From Muricomes sp. (GTDB taxonomy: Bacteria > Bacillota > Clostridia > Lachnospirales > Lachnospiraceae): DNA of 9,314 bases. Shown here in pieces: positions 5,646 through 9,314 of this stretch (its first letter is position 1; each line of letters starts with the position of its first letter). The notes beneath the pieces were generated by a model. That model saw only the letters and a list, made by a program, of their open reading frames with translations. It did no database searches and had not been told where the DNA came from. The translations under genes were made by a program, and so were the position numbers. Location: contig JAHHTM010000032.1 of assembly GCA_020024675.1 (NCBI GenBank), positions 1 to 9,314 on the forward strand. Reading direction: 5' to 3'.

Positions 5646-7949
5646 CTAACCTGCTGTTCTTTCTATATCAATTACATTTTCAAGCTGTCTTAATTTTCCG
5701 ATGACTTTATTAAGTTCATCGCGTCCATGAACAATAAATCCTATTTCAAAGGTCGCCATACCTTTTTTACTTGTACGCACATTCAAAGACTTCATATCAA
5801 TCTTCGCTTCTGTAAACACCTTGGAAATATCCATAAGAAGCCCTGGTTTATCATATGCATATAATTTAAGTTCTGCAAGATACTGACCGCCTCCAGCTTC
5901 GGACGGACTTTCCCACTCTGCAGTAATAAGTCTCTCTCTTTCAGTCGCCGATAAATGCAAAACATTAATACAATCTGTCCTATGAATCGTAAGTCCTCTT
6001 CCTCTTGTAACAAATCCTACAATTTCATCTCCCGGAACCGGATTACAACATTTTGAAAAACGAACAGCCATATCATCAATTCCCTTTACAACAATGCCGC
6101 TTTTAGATTTCGCAATATGGACAGTCTGATTACTTGCCTCCGAAATTTTTTCAAGGATTGTTTCATCTGTAATTTCTTTTTTATGATCCTTGCCATATTC
6201 CTCTACAAGACGATTCACTACCTGACCTTCTTTTAATCCCCCATGTCCAATAGCAGCAAGAACAGCCTCCCAATCACGAAAACCGTATTTTGTCTGTACG
6301 ATCTGCTGGTATTTTGGTTTCATGATATCAATCAGATTAATGGATTTTGCTCTACAGTAAGAGTTGATCATTTCCTTACCACGAACAATATTCTCTTCTT
6401 TAAATTCTTTTTTAAACCACTGATTAATCTTATTCTTCGCTTGCGTACTTTTTACGATTGTCAGCCAGTCCCTGCTTGGTCCCTTACAATTTTGAGAAGT
6501 TACAATCTCAATTCTGTCACCATTTTGTATTTTATAGTCTATATTCACAAGCTTTCCATTGACTCTGGCACCAACCATTTTATTACCTACTGCACTATGG
6601 ATGGAATATGCAAAATCAACTGGTGTAGACCCTTTCGGAAGATTTTTTACATCTCCATTTGGTGTAAAACAATATACATCTTCCGAAAAAAGATCCAGGT
6701 CTCCCTTTAACAGACTTAAAAATTCACGATTATCTGACATATCTTTCTGCCATTCAAGTATCTGACGCAGCCAACTAAGTTTTTCTTCTTCCTGTGCTTT
6801 CACACTCTTATTCGAGTTGCCATTCTCCTTATATTTCCAATGCGCAGCAATACCATATTCTGCTGTCTTATGCATTTCTTCTGTTCGGATCTGGATTTCA
6901 AATGGTTGTCCTGTAGGACTCATAAGCGTTGTATGAAGAGACTGATACATATTTGCTTTTGGCATCGCAATATAGTCTTTAAATCTTCCAGGAATCGGAG
7001 TGTACATCTCATGGATCACACCGAGCGCTGCATAACAGTCTTTTACAGAATCTACAATGATACGTACAGCAAAAAGATCATAAACCTGATCAAGTGTCTT
7101 GTCTTGATTTACCATTTTTTTGTAGATACTAAAGAAATGTTTTACACGACCGTACACCTTTGCATCTATTTCAGCATTCTTCATGTGTTTTGAAACTTCT
7201 GATACTATCTGCTGAACAAATTCTTCTCTCTGTGTTTTTCTCTTGTTCAAATCTTCTACAAGCTTAAAATAAACTTCTGGTTGATTGTATTTTAACGAAA
7301 GATCATCAAGTTCTATCTTGATTTTTGAAATACCAAGTCTATGTGCAAGTGGTGCATAGATATCCATAGTTTCTTTTGATTTTTCTTTCTGTTTTGCCTC
7401 TGTCATAAACTCAAGCGTACGCATATTATGCAAACGGTCTGCCAGTTTTATGATAATAACTCGAATGTCTTTAGCCATGGCAAGAAACATTTTTCTTAAA
7501 TTCTCTGCCTGTACTTCCAGTTTGTCCTTTGAATAGGATAACTGTCCTAACTTTGTAACACCATCTACAAGAAGCGCAACCTCTTCGCCAAACTCTTCTG
7601 TGATATCTTCTAATGTAATTTCTGTATCTTCCACAACATCATGGAGCATACCAGAAACAATGGTTTCTTTATCCATCTCAAGATCTGCAAGAATAATACC
7701 AACCCACAATGGATGGATAATATATGGTTCACCTGATTTTCTAATTTGATTCTTATGCGCTTCGCTTGCAACTTTATATGCTTTTTCAATTAATGAAATA
7801 TCTGCTGAAGGATGGTACTTTTTAACTCTGTCGATCAGAACTTGGTAAAGCTGCTCCGGATTTTGAAAATCTTCCGGTGCTTTTACAGCATGTCCATCTA
7901 TCATTTCAAGATTTTTATTCAATAATTCGTATTCTTTTGTACCTGCCAT
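5646..7949 (-). CDS. relA: Bifunctional (p)ppGpp synthetase/hydrolase, Rel/RelA/SpoT family
   Basis: Makes and degrades the stringent-response alarmone (p)ppGpp. With the start at 7949 it is 767 aa, the usual length for long RSH enzymes. The HD hydrolase domain is intact: YIIHP (H79), HDVVEDT (H103-D104, E107-D108) and RLHNMRT (N175). The synthetase domain shows RFKD (322-325), YQSLHTT (335-341) and EIQIRT (351-356); RxKD is the form seen in bifunctional Rel/SpoT enzymes rather than EFDD of synthesis-only RelA. A TGS domain (about 422-481), a conserved-cysteine region starting CCNPVPGDEIVGF (634-646) and a C-terminal ACT domain (about 691-764) follow. ATG 7949 is preferred because AAGGTGGG (7964-7957) lies seven bases upstream; ATG 7967, six codons longer, has no clear ribosome site. 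It probably starts the operon, with its own promoter. Confidence 0.96.
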   Translation of the reverse strand: MAGTKEYELLNKNLEMIDGHAVKAPEDFQNPEQLYQVLIDRVKKYHPSADISLIEKAYKVASEAHKNQIRKSGEPYIIHPLWVGIILADLEMDKETIVSGMLHDVVEDTEITLEDITEEFGEEVALLVDGVTKLGQLSYSKDKLEVQAENLRKMFLAMAKDIRVIIIKLADRLHNMRTLEFMTEAKQKEKSKETMDIYAPLAHRLGISKIKIELDDLSLKYNQPEVYFKLVEDLNKRKTQREEFVQQIVSEVSKHMKNAEIDAKVYGRVKHFFSIYKKMVNQDKTLDQVYDLFAVRIIVDSVKDCYAALGVIHEMYTPIPGRFKDYIAMPKANMYQSLHTTLMSPTGQPFEIQIRTEEMHKTAEYGIAAHWKYKENGNSNKSVKAQEEEKLSWLRQILEWQKDMSDNREFLSLLKGDLDLFSEDVYCFTPNGDVKNLPKGSTPVDFAYSIHSAVGNKMVGARVNGKLVNIDYKIQNGDRIEIVTSQNCKGPSRDWLTIVKSTQAKNKINQWFKKEFKEENIVRGKEMINSYCRAKSINLIDIMKPKYQQIVQTKYGFRDWEAVLAAIGHGGLKEGQVVNRLVEEYGKDHKKEITDETILEKISEASNQTVHIAKSKSGIVVKGIDDMAVRFSKCCNPVPGDEIVGFVTRGRGLTIHRTDCINVLHLSATERERLITAEWESPSEAGGGQYLAELKLYAYDKPGLLMDISKVFTEAKIDMKSLNVRTSKKGMATFEIGFIVHGRDELNKVIGKLRQLENVIDIERTAG

Positions 7950-7956
7950 AACTTTT

Positions 7957-7964
7957 CCCACCTT
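7957..7964 (-). promoter_or_regulatory. Ribosome binding site deciding the rel start
   Basis: Minus strand reads AAGGTGGG, seven bases before the ATG at 7949. The alternative ATG at 7967 lies upstream of this site and is preceded only by GAAGAAA, so the shorter protein is favoured. Confidence 0.6.
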
Positions 7965-8007
7965 CATTTTCTTCAGAATTCATATTTCTGTAAATTTTAT
8001 ATTTTCT

Positions 8008-8035
8008 AGTATATCATTTTTTTGATTTTTTTCAA
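8008..8035 (-). promoter_or_regulatory. Vegetative-type promoter with extended -10 upstream of rel
   Basis: Minus strand: TTGAAA (8035-8030), a 16-base A-rich spacer, then TATACT (8013-8008) preceded by TGA (8016-8014), which gives the extended -10 form TGnTATACT. This fits a SigA-type promoter. Predicted transcription start is near 8001, leaving about 50 bases of leader before the rel start. A-tracts in and around the spacer would further favour promoter activity. It would drive rel, the hydrolase gene, hemZ and hisS independently of recJ. Confidence 0.65.
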
Positions 8036-8089
8036 ACTTTTTCAATGTCAAGGCACCGAAAAATGTATGGTTTTCAACACTTTGGGATA

Positions 8090-9314
8090 TTATTGATAAT
8101 TCACAACTGTAATCTGTACAGTTCTTTTTCCCAGATATTCATTTATAGAAGGATAATATGTAAACATCATTTCATTTTTCGTCTTAATGTAATCAAGACA
8201 CGCCTTCGCATCTCCAAAATAAACCGCCTCCATCTGCACTCCTTCTTTATCTCTCACACAGAATTTCAACACATTTTTATTTTTTCCAACAATTTTGGGA
8301 TATAAAACCTTAAAATTTTTTCCTGCAAACAATGGTTTTACATTACCTTTTCCAAATGGTTCCAGCAGTTCCAGCTGTTCGATCAGCCCTTCTGTAATAT
8401 ACGAAAGCGGAAGTTGCATGTCTATACGTACCTTGGGAATTAGGTCTTCTTCCGTAAGTGTAGACATCTGATTGATCAACACACGAAATTTTTTAATATT
8501 TTCTTCTGATAAAGAAAGACCTGCAGCCATTTTATGACCGCCAAATTTTATAAATAAGTTTTTACATTTTGTCATTTCTTCAAACATATTATATTCTTCT
8601 ATAGAGCGTCCCGAACCTTTTACGCATTTTTCAGCTTTCGTTAGCACAAATACAGGACGCGAATACTTTTCCCTGATTCTTCCTGCAATAATTCCAGCAA
8701 CACTTTCATGACAATTCGGAAGATACAACACAAGTACCTTATCCTCTTTAAGGGTAGAATGTTCAATTTTTTCTACCGCCTCTTCTACTCCACGTTCTGT
8801 TATTTCTTTTCTATGATCGTTTAATTCTTTTAGTTCTTCTGCAAGCTTTAACGCTTCCTGCCTACTTGTTGCCTCTAGTAATTGAAGTGCCCTTTTTGCT
8901 GTATCAAGTCTTCCACTTGCATTGATACACGGCCCAAGTACAAATCCAATATGATATGCATTTATATTCTCCGCCGGAATATTTGTACATTCAATCAATG
9001 CTTTTAACCCTTGATTTTTTGTGCATCGCAACATCTGTAATCCCTGTCTGACAAAAATACGATTTTCACCGGTCAGATCCATCACATCACCAATTGTTGC
9101 AATCGCTACATTTTCCATCAAAAAATCAACATCATCCACGTCTTTTTGCATAATTTCAAAAAGAGTTTCCACTAATTTATAGGCAACAGCCGCACCGCAC
9201 AGTCCCTTAAACGGATAATCACAATCTGTTCTATGGGGATCCACGACTGCATCTGCCATTGGCAGAATATATCTTTTACCTTCTTTTGTTTCTTCAAATG
9301 GTATTTCATGATGA
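8090..9314 (-). CDS. recJ: Single-stranded-DNA-specific exonuclease RecJ, 5'-partial
   Basis: 5'-to-3' single-strand DNA exonuclease used in recombination and repair. The frame is open to the window edge and gives 407 residues; roughly the first 150-170 of a usual 560-590 aa protein lie outside. The first visible residues are HHEIPFEE, the last two histidines of the DHH motif, with its Asp codon cut by the edge. Next come YILPMADAVVDPHR, CDYPFKGLCGAAVAYKL, ATIGDVMDLTGENR and LGPCINASGRLDTA, all typical of the RecJ DHH domain. The DHHA1 domain shows ESVAGIIAGRIREKY and the GGHKMAAG motif (visible residues 258-265). A C-terminal OB-like region follows, with ELLEPFGKGN opening it. The internal ATG at 9259 is not the start, because coding similarity continues upstream of it. 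Confidence 0.95.
   Translation of the reverse strand, partial: HHEIPFEETKEGKRYILPMADAVVDPHRTDCDYPFKGLCGAAVAYKLVETLFEIMQKDVDDVDFLMENVAIATIGDVMDLTGENRIFVRQGLQMLRCTKNQGLKALIECTNIPAENINAYHIGFVLGPCINASGRLDTAKRALQLLEATSRQEALKLAEELKELNDHRKEITERGVEEAVEKIEHSTLKEDKVLVLYLPNCHESVAGIIAGRIREKYSRPVFVLTKAEKCVKGSGRSIEEYNMFEEMTKCKNLFIKFGGHKMAAGLSLSEENIKKFRVLINQMSTLTEEDLIPKVRIDMQLPLSYITEGLIEQLELLEPFGKGNVKPLFAGKNFKVLYPKIVGKNKNVLKFCVRDKEGVQMEAVYFGDAKACLDYIKTKNEMMFTYYPSINEYLGKRTVQITVVNYQ

Noticed and set aside
6243..6710. Plus-strand open frame of 155 codons inside rel
   Set aside because: Antisense to conserved rel coding; its composition (rich in Phe, Ile, Cys) is what is expected from the complement of an AT-rich gene.
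8046..8051. Perfect -35 box TTGACA on the minus strand upstream of rel
   Set aside because: No -10-like hexamer lies 16-18 bases downstream; the distance to TATACT is 32 bases. The TTGAAA at 8035-8030 gives the proper 16-base spacing instead.

Overview
All recognisable genes in this window lie on the minus strand, so the reading order is from 9314 down to 1. The window falls into two blocks that differ sharply in base composition and codon use, and they meet at about 2485-2490. Five 60-base lines counted by hand in each block gave 166/300 G+C (about 55%) for the low-coordinate block and 111/300 (about 37%) for the rest. Arginine is mostly CGC/CGT in the first block and mostly AGA in the second.

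The AT-rich block (about 2488-9314) is a housekeeping cluster typical of Clostridia, most like a gut Lachnospiraceae or related genome (inferred from gene order and protein style). In reading order it holds recJ (5' end outside the window), an intergenic promoter, a bifunctional (p)ppGpp synthetase/hydrolase gene of the rel type, a glyoxalase II-like metallo-beta-lactamase-fold hydrolase, hemZ (radical SAM coproporphyrinogen III oxidase-like), and hisS. The genes from rel to hisS are tightly packed, and hisS overlaps the hemZ end. They probably form one transcript from an extended -10 promoter at about 8008-8035.

The GC-richer block (1 to about 2485) is part of an ABC importer operon of the nitrate/sulfonate/taurine type (SsuBC/TauBC-like). 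It has two different permeases, one complete ATPase and the first 22 codons of a second ATPase cut by the window edge. The three complete genes overlap by 4 bases each, and the second ATPase has a Shine-Dalgarno overlapping the previous stop codon. No substrate-binding protein is present, so the substrate is unknown. The organism is probably a different, GC-richer anaerobe (a Negativicutes-like source is only a guess), or this is transferred DNA.

The point most worth attention is the junction. hisS is intact through class II motif 3, then ends after an unrelated PKGGP tail and lacks its C-terminal anticodon-binding domain. The break abuts a 12-bp inverted repeat, and composition changes at the same place. 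An assembly or amplification chimera is the simplest explanation; a real insertion or rearrangement is the alternative. A second point is that the complete ATPase has Asn where the H-loop His is expected. I found no RNA genes, CRISPR arrays, insertion sequences or clearly novel system.
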